Assembly: GCF_016808095.1 (NCBI RefSeq)
Contig: NC_068976.1
Coordinates: 28,690,871-28,754,870, forward strand
From: Vigna angularis
Lineage: Eukaryota > Streptophyta > Magnoliopsida > Fabales > Fabaceae
Reading direction: 5' to 3'
DNA: 64,000 bases
Shown here: positions 48,178 through 60,212 of the stretch, piece after piece
Numbering within the stretch: the stretch's first letter is position 1
How the letters are laid out: each line of letters opens with the position of its first letter
The notes under the pieces: generated by a model
What the model saw: only the letters and a program-made list of their open reading frames with translations
What the model was told of the DNA's origin: nothing
The model's database searches: none
Made by a program: the position numbers and the translations under genes

Positions 48178-49650
48178 TTGAGAGACGACCTAGGGGTTAT
48201 TGTCCTAGTATAAGTTTCGATCGGTTAATAACATTGTTATTGCCCCTGCCAGTACCGAAAGTGATAATAAAAGTGGGAATGTTGTTATTGGAACAGACCA
48301 CACAAATAGGGAGGACTAAGACTAAGGTTGCTTTACTTCTTTCACGTGAAAATGAAAAAATGGACAAGCAAATCGAAAACGAAGAATAAGGAGGCATTGC
48401 CTTCTTTTCTGCCATCTAGCCTCTCCCTCCTCCAAGCTAGGAAGAAAAAAGTAAGGGAGAGCAAGCTAGACAGCGAGTAAGACAGTTACACCAATCCCGT
48501 GAGAAATCCTCTTTGAAGTTGAAGCGGGTAAGAAGGCAGGTATGCTCGAGTTATGTAAGAGAGCATTTAATTGAACATTAAATTTGATTCGGGTACGACC
48601 TCGATCAAATTTTGGCACCGTTGCTTGGGTGTGGTCATTCAATTGTCCAATAGAAGTGTTGCCCACCCAACAGGTTACATAGATGATGTTTTGGTTAGGG
48701 TTGGTGAACTGATTTTCCCTGCTAACTTTTATCTTTTGGAAGTGGATGAGGGATTCTCTCATGGATCCGCTCCCATAATCTTTGGCAGGCCATTTTTGAA
48801 AACTGCCCGAACCAAAATTGATGTGTATGCTAGAACTTTATCCATGGAATTTACTGATATTGTTGTTCACTTTAACATTCTTGATGCAATGAAGTTTTCG
48901 GCTGAGCACCATTTTGTGTTTAGAATTGATATTTGGGATGATGTTGTTGAGAAAGTTGTTACTGATGAGTTTGATTTTTGTGCATAATAAAGAGCATTAT
49001 TTTATATCTTCTTTGTATACAATTGAATCTGAATTTTAATCAGAATATGTCAATGATGTTGATTTTGATGTTGAATTCTATTTGGATTGTGATATCGATG
49101 ATATTCATGATGTTGATGATGTATCTGGCATGGATATTGTTGTTGAGTCTGATGAGATGGGTGTTGTGCCATTACATGTGAGTTCTTTAGAATCGAAATG
49201 CACTAACCACTTTGCAGGAAGTACAGATAAATCTGACTTGCAGGCACCCACTCTTAAGCTGAAACAATTCCTAGATAACCTCAAGTATGCGTACTTGGAG
49301 GATGATCAGAGGAAGCCTGTGATTATTTCTACCTCCCTTGATGTTGTTCAAGAGGAGAAGTTTTTGAGTGTGCTGAGAAAGCACAAAAAGACTATAGGTT
49401 AGACCTTGGTTGACATACTTGGTATCAACCCATCCACTTGCATGCACAAAATTCTTTTGGAGGATGAAGCAAAGCTAGTTAGACAACCACAAAGAAGGCA
49501 AAACCCTACATTTTGGATGTGATCAAGAAGGAGGTGACCAAGCTTCTGCAAGCTGGGATCATCTACCTCATATTAGATAGTTAGTGAGTGAGCCCAGTCC
49601 ATGTTGTGCCCAAAAAGATTGGCCTCACGGTGGTGAAAACGGGTCAAAGC
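48178..49650 (+). pseudogene. Athila-like Ty3/gypsy remnant: LTR end, PBS, protease, start of reverse transcriptase
   Basis: A primer-binding site TGGCACCGTTGCTTGG (48613-48628) resembles the tRNA-Asp type used by Athila/Tat elements. Coding follows almost at once with the retropepsin-like part (IQLSNRSVAHPTGYIDDVLV, IIFGRPFLKTARTKIDVYAR, 48630-48985), so gag is deleted. Further on LKQFLDNLKYAYLEDDQRKP (49258 on) and HKILLEDEAKLVRQPQRR lead into the reverse transcriptase N terminus, with stops and shifts. The lineage breaks off near 49650. Confidence 0.75.
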
Positions 49651-49800
49651 CCACTTCGCTGGCGCTCAGCGCCCAGGTGGGGCGCCCAGGCGTGGTACGT
49701 GAGAAATCTAGCGCTCGGGCGCCCGAGCGCCCTTCTGCAGTGCTCAGGCGCCCTAGGTCCAAAGCTGGCACTTAGGCACCCAGAATGGGGCGCCCTACGT
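49650..49800. repeat. GC-rich cluster of overlapping GCGCTC/GGGCGCCC palindromes
   Basis: Within 150 bp there are repeated GCGCTCAGCGCCC, GGGCGCCC and GCGCTCGGGCGCCCGAGCGC units, the last a near-perfect palindrome, in otherwise AT-rich surroundings. Probably an LTR fragment abutting the gypsy remnant. Confidence 0.6.
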
Positions 49801-50059
49801 GACCTCCTATGCTCCTTTTTTGATACTTTGACTATCCCTCTTGAATTCCAACTTCTTGATACTTTTGCTCTTATTTTAAATCATTCCAATAACCTACAAA
49901 ATCAAGGGAATTTAGTGATAAAATCATCAAGTATACCCTTTACTCTCTTATTCACAAAAGTATACTAAAAACATGAGTTCAAGTAAGCTTCTAAGTAACA
50001 AAGGGTTGATTTAATATCAAAATTGAATCACAGATAACGGTATTTTCAACCGTTATCAC

Positions 50060-52905
50060 ATGGCTCGACCGGTACAAAGACATGATTTACAATTATACAT
50101 AGCCACATCAAACAATACAGTCAGCGCGACCCGCATTCAAGAAACTCCTGACTTCATACTAATTTACTTCATCAGCAAAATGTTTCGAGGAGCATGTTGA
50201 GATTTTTGATAGGGGAACACAGGTTTAGTTGAACCCACAATCTCAGCGATATCTGTGTTTTTTATGATGACAACACATAGTTAATAAAAACTCATGTGGT
50301 TGTACTATGTTACATGTTACATGCTTATATGGTTACTGTGTTGCATTTGTAAAGGATGTATGTGAACATATTTTATTGATCAAAGCATACCATTGTGTTT
50401 AATATGTGACTTTTTCTGTGTATGCATAACATGAGGTTTCAGAAATGAAAAACCACAAGCACTTATGTTTGAATTTTGAAGTGTGGTAAAACAACAGTTT
50501 TAAGTCGATTACATTATTGATGAAATCGATTAAAACTCGTATTTTTGCACAAATACTTTTCAAATGTGTTGTGATGAGTTTTACTTAATCGATTGCATGC
50601 AACTTGTATTCGACTAAGTTAGTTATTGATTTGAAAACTGATTAAATGTTTGACATAACTGTCACAACGGTAATAATTTTAAATATGTTGACCAAGCATT
50701 TACTATGAATCGATTACATTAAATGCGCTTTCAATTAATGCATTTGACTACTATTATTCTGTTACAACTGTCAAATGTATTCGATTACATTAATAGTCAA
50801 ATCGATTAAAACACGTCTATTTTGTGTTATTCTATATATTGATGCATGAATTGATTTCTGTAAGAAGAATTGATCTTAACACTTTCATATCCTTTCAATG
50901 AACTTAGTGATATCTTACAGAAGAGAGAAAAGCTCCAAGAACCAAGAACGACTGTGGTGATCGAAGTCTTGAAGGTTTCTTGCGTAGCAAGGTTTATTTG
51001 TTTTGGAAACGTCTGATCCTATTGCACACAAAGGTGTTTTCTACGTGATCAGGAAAGCTTTGGCAATAGCTTAGAGTTGTTGGAATTCTCTGTGGTGTAT
51101 ACAGGAAAAAGAACTAGGTTCTTGACTTTGAGAGTGTCTTAAAGGGGTTGACAGCAGAAGAGGAATGTTTTTTTATGCATGTCTGTTTTGTACTGCCTAT
51201 ATTAGATTAATGGGTTAGAGAGGTGTTTTACATTTTGACGCGAGGTCGCTATAAAAACCTTGGTGTAAAAACTCAGATCTTTATAGTGCATTGGCTTCCA
51301 ACTCAGGTTGAATGGAAGGACACTGGATGTAGGCTTGGCCGAACTAGTATAAAAAGCAGTGTTTGAATTTTCTCTTCCCTATCTCTGCATATAGTCGATT
51401 AACCTGTCATTGCATTCGATTAAGCATACTGTTTCATTGTATACAAATTTACTTGCGTTTCAAGAAAACACCAAAGACATCCTACTTTGCGAAAGAGATT
51501 TTGAAAGCAAACATTTGTACGCATCACCAATTCACCCCTCCCCCCTCTTGGTGTGAGAAACTAAGCACTTCTTTCTTAACAAAGCAGAAGAACAATACTC
51601 CCAAATAGAGAATGTGGCCTTAGCTTTACTCACAACAGCCCGACGTCTTTGGCCATCCTTTCAAAGCCACCAAGTGGTGGTAAGAACAAATAATCCCATT
51701 GCTAAAATTCTAAGGAAACCTGACTTAGCTAGAAGGATGATTTCCTGGTCTGTAGAGCTTTCAAAGTTCCTAAGAACTGCGCTCAGTTATGGCATCTTAA
51801 TGTGGATGGCTCCTCAGGCAGAAGGGGCGGAGAAGCAGACATAGTCTTAGACTGACCGAACGGTGATATTATCGAACATGCTTAACCTTCAGATTCCATG
51901 TTACTAACAATCAAGTTGAATATGAAGCATTAATCGCCGGTCTCACACTTGCTAAAGAGTTAGATATTACCAACTTAGAATGTCATATGGACTCTCAACT
52001 GAAAAGCCAAGAGCAAGGAGAAAAGGTTAGTACATTAAATTCCAAACGTATTGCTTGTTTTTTCTCTATAAGAGAATACTTATACAGGCGAGGATACACG
52101 ACACCACTGTTGAAGTGCTTATCGAAAGAAGAAGCAGATTACGTCCTAAGGGAGCTTCATCATTGCATATGTGGCTTACATTCTAGGAAGCACACTCTTA
52201 GAGCACGAGCGCTACGAGCAAGGTATTATTGGCCGACTATGGAACGTGATTGTGAGTCATGTGTCAGGAAGTGTATATCCTGTCAAGAGCATGGCAATGA
52301 CGTCCGAATTCCACCCAAGGAATTGCATGGTATTATTTCGCTATGACCGTTCACTCAGTGGGGAATGGACATAGTAGGACCATTATCGATCGGTCGAGCA
52401 CAAAACAAATTTCTTCTGGTAGCGGTAGATTACTTCACTAAATGGATCGAAGCAGAACCGCTAGCGGTCATAAGCGCTCCACACATGCAGAAGTTCATAT
52501 GGTAGTTAATTTGTCGATTTGGGTTACCCCTAAAGATTATTACAGATAACGGCCGGCAATTCATTGATAAGAAACTCATGGAATTTCTGAAGAATTTGGG
52601 GATTAAACACGTCACTAGTTCAGTGGATCATCCTCAGACTAATGGGCAGGCAGAAGCTGCCAACAAGGCCGTAATATCATAATTAAAAAGAAGATTGGGC
52701 GAAGCAAAAAGTTTATGGGTAGACGAATTGCCCGAAGTACTATGGGGATACAGATGTACTCCGCACGACTCCACTGGTGAAACCCCATTTAACTTAACAT
52801 ATGGAACAAATGCGATGCTTCCGGTTGAAGTTGGTGAACCTTCGTTGAGACGAGGTATTACAAATAAAAATAGACTACTTACCTTTAGATTCGGTTAGTT
52901 GCTCA
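50060..52905 (+). pseudogene. Tat-like Ty3/gypsy pol remnant (RNase H, integrase), split by a solo LTR
   Basis: RNase H begins before the LTR (LYIATSNNTVSATRIQ, ILIYFISKMFRGA, ending 50194) and resumes after it (EEQYSQIENVALALLTTARR, VVVRTNNPIAKILRKPDLAR, 51586-51790). Integrase follows: zinc-binding H2C2 (HHCICGLHSRKH...CVRKCISCQ, 52155-52305), the core (VDYFTKWIEAEP, ITDNGRQFIDKK, NGQAEAANK, carrying D, D, E), and the C-terminal WGYRCTPHDSTGETPFNLTY to 52905. Stops at about 51842 and 52504 and frameshifts make it inactive. Confidence 0.8.
50195..51581 (+). mobile_element. Solo LTR (1387 bp) of a Sirevirus-like copia element nested in gypsy
   Basis: It starts TGTTGAGATT and ends TTCTTAACA (inverted TGTT/AACA), flanked by GAGCA (50190-50194) and AAGCA (51582-51586), a 5-bp duplication with one substitution. 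Removing it rejoins the gypsy RNase H frame. It contains five CGATTA-type doublets, each exactly 21 bp apart. Assigned Sirevirus-like from these and the 'caattcacccctccccc' end, from memory of such LTRs. Confidence 0.75.
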
Positions 52906-54649
52906 TAAACAGCTTATCAATATCTTTAATCAGATATATTTGATTATTTTATCACCTGCTAGACTATTGGCCCAATAATAATGTTGGCCCAATGATGACC
53001 CAACACCAATAAAACCATTTGACTTGGTTGACCATTGTTGCTGTAGTGGATGAACCGAAACACTCTGAGTGGATGGACCGAACAGTCTTGAGTATTAACC
53101 GTTCGATCCATACTATATACCATACACTACCAAAATAAAACATTACATAGATGATAACATACTAGAACTACAGACTACAACTTGAAGAAAATTTTATACT
53201 TGAAGAAGAAAACTCTATATATGTTGTTGTGTCACTCTTAATCACATGTTGAAACGACTGAAAAGACGTTCTCCCTAAGCTCACACCATTTTAAGGTGAT
53301 CATTGCAAAAGAGAAAACACACACAAACAACAAAGACAAAAGCAAGGGTAAGCTAGTGATATAAAACATTTTCATAATACATTAAAACATATTAAACATT
53401 TTACTTAAAGATACACATCTCACCAAATAAACCAAACAGTTTATGCATGACAACTCCTTTTTGACTTGACTATCCGAACTAGTATAAATATCAAGCTATG
53501 ACATTTCGTGCACTTGTTGTGGTGAAACAGCTGGCCCACCCCAAACTACTACACAAGGTTAGTTCGTTATCACTCGCCTTAGGCCAAGGTAAAGCCCCTA
53601 GACTAGGACCTTCTGCTATTCTCACGACATGCCTTACCCTTCTCTACTTGAGAATTTTTGACCATTAGAATGTCAGGATGGACTCCAAGACTGAGCTTCC
53701 CATATTCATACTTACAATACTTGAAACTCTCTTCCACAACTTTGAAGCCATGCATATCACTTTACCTTTACATTGAATCCATTTGAAACCATATGCATAT
53801 ATTTCATCATTTATAAATCAATTCATACTTCACAATAAGTATTATAAAACAATCATTCAAACATTCACATACATTGAACACACTTTAAGAAAATATATAA
53901 AAACTTAGTTGAAAATATGATATTTTTGCTCAGCCACCAATTTTGTTCGCTCAGCTAAAAGTGTATGTTAGTCCACTCGCTCAGTGCACCAAGACTCGTT
54001 GTGCAAAAACAAAAATAATAGGTTATGCTCACTCACTTCTCGCTCAACTAGAAATGTTCTGCTCGCTCAGCGGACACACTCTCTCTCTCAGCGAGACTGC
54101 ATAATTCTGCAGCACTGACACTGTAGAATTTGCACCCTTCAACCACTCATGACCTATTTTATGCATCTTTCCCAACTTCAAACACTCCTGGATTGTATTA
54201 TACACTGAAATCGACCTAAACAAATGTATCTAAACCAACCTAAACTCATTTTAAAGTGATTAATCACAAGATTCCAATCCAAAATTAACCAAAACCTCAC
54301 TTTATAGACCCAAATTGAATTCTACCAGTTATAGCTTGTTTTAAACAGCTTACGGACTCCAAAATGACTACCACTCCAGTTATGACCATTTATACACAAC
54401 CTAAAATTCAAAATCTCACTATTTCAAGCCCCCAAAATACACTTAAAAAACTTTGCAAATACTCCAAAATGACTACCACTCCATTCTAACACACAAAACA
54501 GATATTTCTCATCCCACACAAGTTAAAAATGACTAAATTAACTGCCTAAACCACAAACTCTCACATTAGACCAGTATTTCAGAAAATTACATCTCAAACC
54601 TCCATTTTAGACCAAAATTGACCTATAATTCTCCTCACACCTTTACTCT

Positions 54650-55884
54650 CACTAGTAAATAAACGGCTTTTTAACTCGCACGTTACGCATCGGTTTTAGA
54701 AAAACCGAAGCGTATAAAAAAGCGGTGGCAATTTTGTAATTCTGGCAACACTATATGCCTCGGTTCAATTTGAACTGATGTCTAATGGGTATATTTCCTC
54801 GGTTCTCTGACCAACCGAGGCCAAAAACCCTGCTGAATCAGACTTTTCACTTGACAGCTTTTTTGAAACAGGTCTACTGCCTCGGTTCTCTGACCAACCG
54901 AGGTAAAAAACTCTGACAACTTTTTTCGAAATAGGTCTACTGCCTCAGTTCTCTGACCAACCGAGGCAATATATCCTGCCAGAAACTGATTCTGAACGTT
55001 TCAAATCCATCTTGTCAACCTTTATTGCCTCGGTTCCATTTTAACCGATGTCATAGGCCTTTTATGCCTCGGTTTAGGCGCGAACCGAGGCCTATAGTTA
55101 GTAGATATTTTCAAAATTTTCATTTTGAATTTTATTTTCAATTTTTTCTGGAAGGTAAATTCTTTGATAGTTAAATTCCAGAAGCGTAAACATAGTAAGC
55201 ACATTTTCGGTCTTTCTTCTTCTTCTTCTTCCGCCAGAGAACGCGAACTGTTGCTTCCAATCTTGCCCGAACAGTTTGTTGCTTCGCTACTGTTGCCTCC
55301 ACCACTGGTCATCGTTGTTGCCTCCACCATTGGTCATCGTCTCCTCCGCTTCATCCTCATCGGCGTCGTCGCCTTCATCCTCCTAGTCCTCTTCCTTGTC
55401 TTCCTCATATGGGTCATCCTCCGCGCTACCAAGCTCCGCTTCACCCTCCAAGACGTCACCCTCTTCACCTTTAACCTCTCTTCCCCCATTCCCAACACTT
55501 TCTCTCACCATGCAGGTCACCCTATCTGCCCACAACCCTAACTCTCGCATCGGTGTCTACTAACATGCACTCCACCTCCATGCCTCCTACCGTAGCCAGC
55601 AGATTTCCCTCCCACCGTCGTCCCCGACACCTACTAGGGCGACTTCACTGTCAATCGCCCTTTTTCTAAATAGCCAAAAGTCCCCATTGTTTTTTTTTTT
55701 AAAAAAAAAGCATCTACTGCCTCGGTTCGAATCCAATCAAGGTAAAAGAGCCTCACATACTGCCTCGATTCTGAACCGAGGCAAAAAGGATACATCTTTT
55801 TACCTCGCCTGTATATACCTCGGTTCATGAACCGCTGCGTATAGACGAAAATAACTGGTGTCGTTTCCTTTTACTGCACTAGTG
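54650..55884. mobile_element. Small CACTA element (1235 bp) carrying an NHL/LEA_2 gene fragment
   Basis: It begins CACTAGTAAATAAACGG and ends TTTTACTGCACTAGTG, flanked by TCT on both sides (54647-54649, 55885-55887). Subterminal TGCCTCGGTT and AACCGAGGCA words repeat at both ends (54755-55095, 55715-55850). Same family as the elements at 38403 and 39562. No transposase. Confidence 0.85.
55330..55675 (+). pseudogene. Captured NDR1/HIN1-like (LEA_2) gene fragment
   Basis: The plus strand encodes a membrane segment RLLRFILIGVVAFILLVLFL, then LRFTLQDVTLFTFNLSS, and after a frame change MQVTLSAHNPNSRIGVY, a stop, and HASYRSQQISLP. These are consecutive parts of plant NHL proteins: an N-terminal transmembrane helix and the LEA_2 domain with its YRSQQ signature. 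A frameshift near 55505 and a TAA near 55560 kill the frame. Confidence 0.75.
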
Positions 55885-57895
55885 TCTTAACCTTTCAACC
55901 AAAATTAACACCAAGACAATCATGCCAACTACATTCAAAAGGTTACTCTAAATTCACACAGAATTACCACAAAGAATCAACCATCGTACCATTCATTCTT
56001 CTTCTCAATCAAACACAATTAACACCAAAATGATCATTTTAGACATAGCCAACATCATACGATAACTTACATACCAGCAGTCACAATTTCACACATTATT
56101 ATCAAATTTAAAGACACACACTAACTTCCCTTACCTCTCAAAGAAACTGCTCAACTCTAAAAATGCTCCACCGATTAGTTGAACCGCAAGGAATACCTAA
56201 ACGAACCTACGAAACACAAAATTCAAAACGGACAAAGTCCTTAGAACTCTAGATGAATCAAGAATGAGTAAGAGAGATATGATTACACATGCAAGAAAAC
56301 TACATTCTTCAAAACAAGATTTGAAAACAGAAGGGAAAAAAGGAGTCGAAACTTACTTGCTCTATTGAAGAAACTAATCGAGTAGAAACGTAGACCTCGT
56401 AGACCTCATTGCTGTGGTCGATTAGGTATCTCCTGATCGTCAAAGAAATTATTCAGGAGTTAGAACTCTTAGAGAGAAGATAGAAAACTCTAGAAAAGTG
56501 ATTTTTAGAGAGATGATATGAAATTCGTTTATAACAAAACTATTTATAATAAAACTATTTAACATTAAAATAATTGAGTTTCACTATTTTTAGACTACCA
56601 TTACTTCTAAAATACCATTTTCTTGGGTTTTACAATATATAAACTACCTGAGATGTATGATTGATAAAAGAAAATCTGCAAAAATATACAAAGATAAATA
56701 CAAAACTTTCATTAATTTTTTATTTAGCATAAATATTCTTCATAAGACTATTTTTTCAATATCAAAGTCATACACAAATATTTTATTTGTAAACCTTTAC
56801 TCATTTCACTTATCCATTTCTTGATATATTATTTGTTAGAATTCCTTATTTTACTAATTTTACTTATTTAAAAATCACTAAATGTACGTAACTATTAATA
56901 GTTGGTTATATTATTTATTAAGTATTGTGTTTTACTTCTTTCATTAGTAGTAAAGATAATAATGTCTCATAATGCGATTTTCTATATCTAAGCAAGAAAC
57001 TCATTCAAGCAAATACTTATTCAAGAAATATATGTCACTTTAGTGACCTATATCATACATTCTACTCTTTTCAAAAAAGTCAGAAGTTAAATTTCTTTGA
57101 TGAAATTTCAATTTATGAAAGGTTCTAGGAGAGACTGTCATTATATTCAACAGTAAATTAACATACAAGTCTAGAACAGTATATAACCATAATCATGATT
57201 AGGATATTTAGTGTTGAAAAAAATGATTTCCACATTATTACGTTGAAATCAGAACACCATTATTGTACGACTTGATAAGGCTTTCAAGAAGTGGAAAATG
57301 AGCCTCTATTGTGAGGACAATAACAAGTTTTCATTAAACATACAATATACTTCTATTTTGCAAGTAATATATATCTTGCACTTCACGATTTTGATGTTGT
57401 AAAGAAACTTTTAATTCAGTTTCATTACCTAATTCAATGTAAATGGTTTAAATGACGTTCGATATATTTAAATTAAACAATGTATTCCTTACAATGTGTC
57501 CATTTATTTTCTTTTTTCAAAAATAATAATTTTTTAAATAAATATTTTTTAGATAGCTTTACTAAAACATTTTTTTTCAAGTAGACTCGTTCAGAATGTC
57601 TTTGAGTTTTTTTTTTCTTAAATGGGAAGGAAAAAAAATTAAATTAAATTATGGTAAAGTAATTTAAAATAATTAACTATAAGTATTGAGTATGAAGTTT
57701 AATTTTTTTTAGAGAAGAAATAAAATAAAAAATACTTTACAATTTTTAATTTCTAATTAAATTTTTTATTATTGATATTTGAAAAATAAATTATAATTGA
57801 AAATATTCATGATAAATAATAATAACAACAATGATAGTAATGTTTTAAAATTTTAAAAATCTTTTATTTCTTATTCATCTTTTTCTATTACTTAT

Positions 57896-57932
<37 letters not shown>

Positions 57933-58627
57933 TTTATTCAAAATTATATTATAAAATTAATATTACAAAACAAAAATTTATTCATCCTCAAATTATATTT
58001 TAGCTTTCTTTAACTAAAACTTAATTTCAAAATTTTTAGTTAACTATTTTAAATTATTTTTCTCTATTTTAATTTTAATGTTTACTTTTTTAATTTATTT
58101 TCTTTTAAAAAAAATCCTTCCAAAATTTGATCCCGGGAGAGTAAAATTCTAAATGCATTTTCTAACATCGAACATAAAAATCAGTTGAGAATTGGAATCA
58201 GTTCATTTGGGTAAATAATGTTATACATTTTAAGAACGTTTGAAAAAAAAAAACACTATTAAAAATAAATAAAGATATTAATCTTATAAGATGATTTAGA
58301 ATAAAATTTCTTATTATAATAATAGTTTGTTGAAAAAATAAATTAAAACTAAAACACAATTTTAAAATTTTACACATTGTTATCATTGTTGCTATTGTTA
58401 TCTATACCTATATAAAATCCATATTTATTTTCCAAATTTATCATTTAAATATTTTTTAAAATTTAAATAATTATTTTATTAATTTAACCATTTCTTTAAA
58501 TTTAACTATCTTTTTACTTGACCCTTTTTTCTAAATTTAATCATTTTTTAGTTATAAAACTTTCTCTAAAATAAATAGAAACTATTTACAATAAAATTAT
58601 AAAAATTATTTATATTTAATTTCAAAA

Positions 58628-58643
58628 TTATAATAATAATAAC

Positions 58644-58676
<33 letters not shown>

Positions 58677-58694
58677 GATAATGATGATGATGAT
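58628..58694. repeat. (TAA)/(TGATAA) microsatellite
   Basis: taataataat followed by about seven tgataa units and tgatgatgat; much shorter at the matching place in block Z copy 1 (22455-22490). Confidence 0.85.
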
Positions 58695-59144
58695 TTTATT
58701 ATTTTTTATTAATTCAAAAAAGTAAACACATATGTGTATGTCTTTTTACTTTAATCATAAATACTTTCTATAATAATAACTTTTTAAAAAATCAATAATA
58801 AAAAATTTAATTTTAAATTATATTAAAAAAAATCAAAAATTATTTGTATTTTATTCTTTTTCTAATGTTATTAAAATGTAAGCACAATATTTTTGATTTA
58901 TTGTTTTATATTATTGTCCATAATTTTAATATTTATTTCTAATTTGTATTTTCTTTTTCATTTTTTCTTCAATTTAAAAAATGCAAAATAAAAATCAAAA
59001 TAGATCCATTTCAAGAAATAATATTTCAATAGGTTTATTTTATAAAATAATATTTCAACCGTCTATTTAAGAAACTTTTTCTTTAAAAAAAGTATTATTT
59101 AGAAAAGAAAATATCAGTTTAGCCGACATTAAGTATATTTAAAT

Positions 59145-59736
59145 TAAAGCTGTCAAAATGGATAACCCGGTCTGATCCACCGCAGATTGACCACTTAGTG
59201 AGCCAACCCAATCCGGTTCATTTATTAATGAGCCAAAAAAATTTGAACCCGACCCGACCCACCATGAGTTGGTGGGTTAAACGGGTTGGCTCATTGGCTC
59301 ACTTAACTTTTTTTCACCCTCTTCTTATAACATATTACTTTGATCGATCAAATTGAAACAATAATAATTGGACCAATTGATATAAAAGAAAATGAAACAA
59401 AAGAACTCTATTGTTATATATTCTAAGTTATCAAGTATAAAATTTTGTAGTTTATTGAGACATAAACAACCGTTTGACCAAGAAACTAAATATAATCGTT
59501 AACAAAAATATATAGGGTTTTGAATAATTAATTTGATTTTAATAAAAAAAATAGGATTTAAATAATTAATTTAATTAATTTGATTTCAATAAAAAAAATA
59601 GGTGGGCCGGGTTCTTAGCGAGCCAGATCAAAATTGACTCGCATCAAAATTTTCACATTTTTTTCCAACCCAACCCGGCTCAAACCCATGATGAACCGGG
59701 TTGACTCACGAATTTCAACCCATTTTGACAGCACTA
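59145..59736. mobile_element. Non-autonomous hAT-like element (about 590 bp)
   Basis: Ends are inverted: TAAAGCTGTCAAAATGG at left and, complemented, TAGTGCTGTCAAAATGGG at right. It interrupts block Z: copy 1 reads 'tatatttaaattatataatt' without it. The interior has repeated gggttggctc/gagccaaccc words. An 8-bp target duplication expected for hAT is only approximate (atttaaat, attaaatt). No transposase. Confidence 0.65.
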
Positions 59737-60166
59737 ATTAAATTATATAACTTATCTGTTACCGTATCCGTTTACGGGATGCTAAAGTATTTTAATTATT
59801 TTCTAATAATTAATTTTTGTTAACATCTCATTAAGTATACTTTAACTAACACTGATTTGTTTTTATTTTTAAAAGTAATTATTGTTAAAAATATTTCAAT
59901 TATCAAATAATTTGATCCATTTGAATGTAATTTCACCGATTTGAAGTCTAGATCCGAAGAATATACCAATAGACCTAATTAAATTCATATATATTAAAAA
60001 AACTCATCTAAAAATCTCTTTTAAAATGATTTAAATACATTATTATGAAAAAAAAATCTACTGAAATTTCTTTCAATAATAATAATCAAACACAAAAATC
60101 AGAACCAATATAGTAAGATTTATCAATATTTTTTTATAATAATAAAGAAAGTACGTAATCTTTTTT

Positions 60167-60172
<6 letters not shown>

Positions 60173-60208
<36 letters not shown>
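60173..60208. repeat. (AT)n microsatellite
   Basis: About 18 units, matching in position the run at 23415-23441. Confidence 0.9.

Positions 60209-60212
<4 letters not shown>

Larger units (their letters stand above)
53100..56634 (-). mobile_element. Second Tekay-like LTR, truncated, with a CACTA element inside
   Basis: Similar to 11590-13699: 'ggtgatcattgcaaaagaga', 'gggtaagctag', the CGCTCAGC words (53926-54090), and the 3' portion ending 'ttgggttttaca' at 56634, which on the minus strand reads TGTAAAACCC. The other terminus is not visible; homology fades near 53100. Without the 1235-bp CACTA insertion it is about 2.3 kb, as expected. Confidence 0.6.

Noticed and set aside
55125..55541. 138-codon frame with a membrane helix considered as a host LEA/NHL gene
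   Set aside because: It lies between CACTA ends, is frameshifted and stopped within the LEA_2 domain, and has no proper start; treated as captured fragment.
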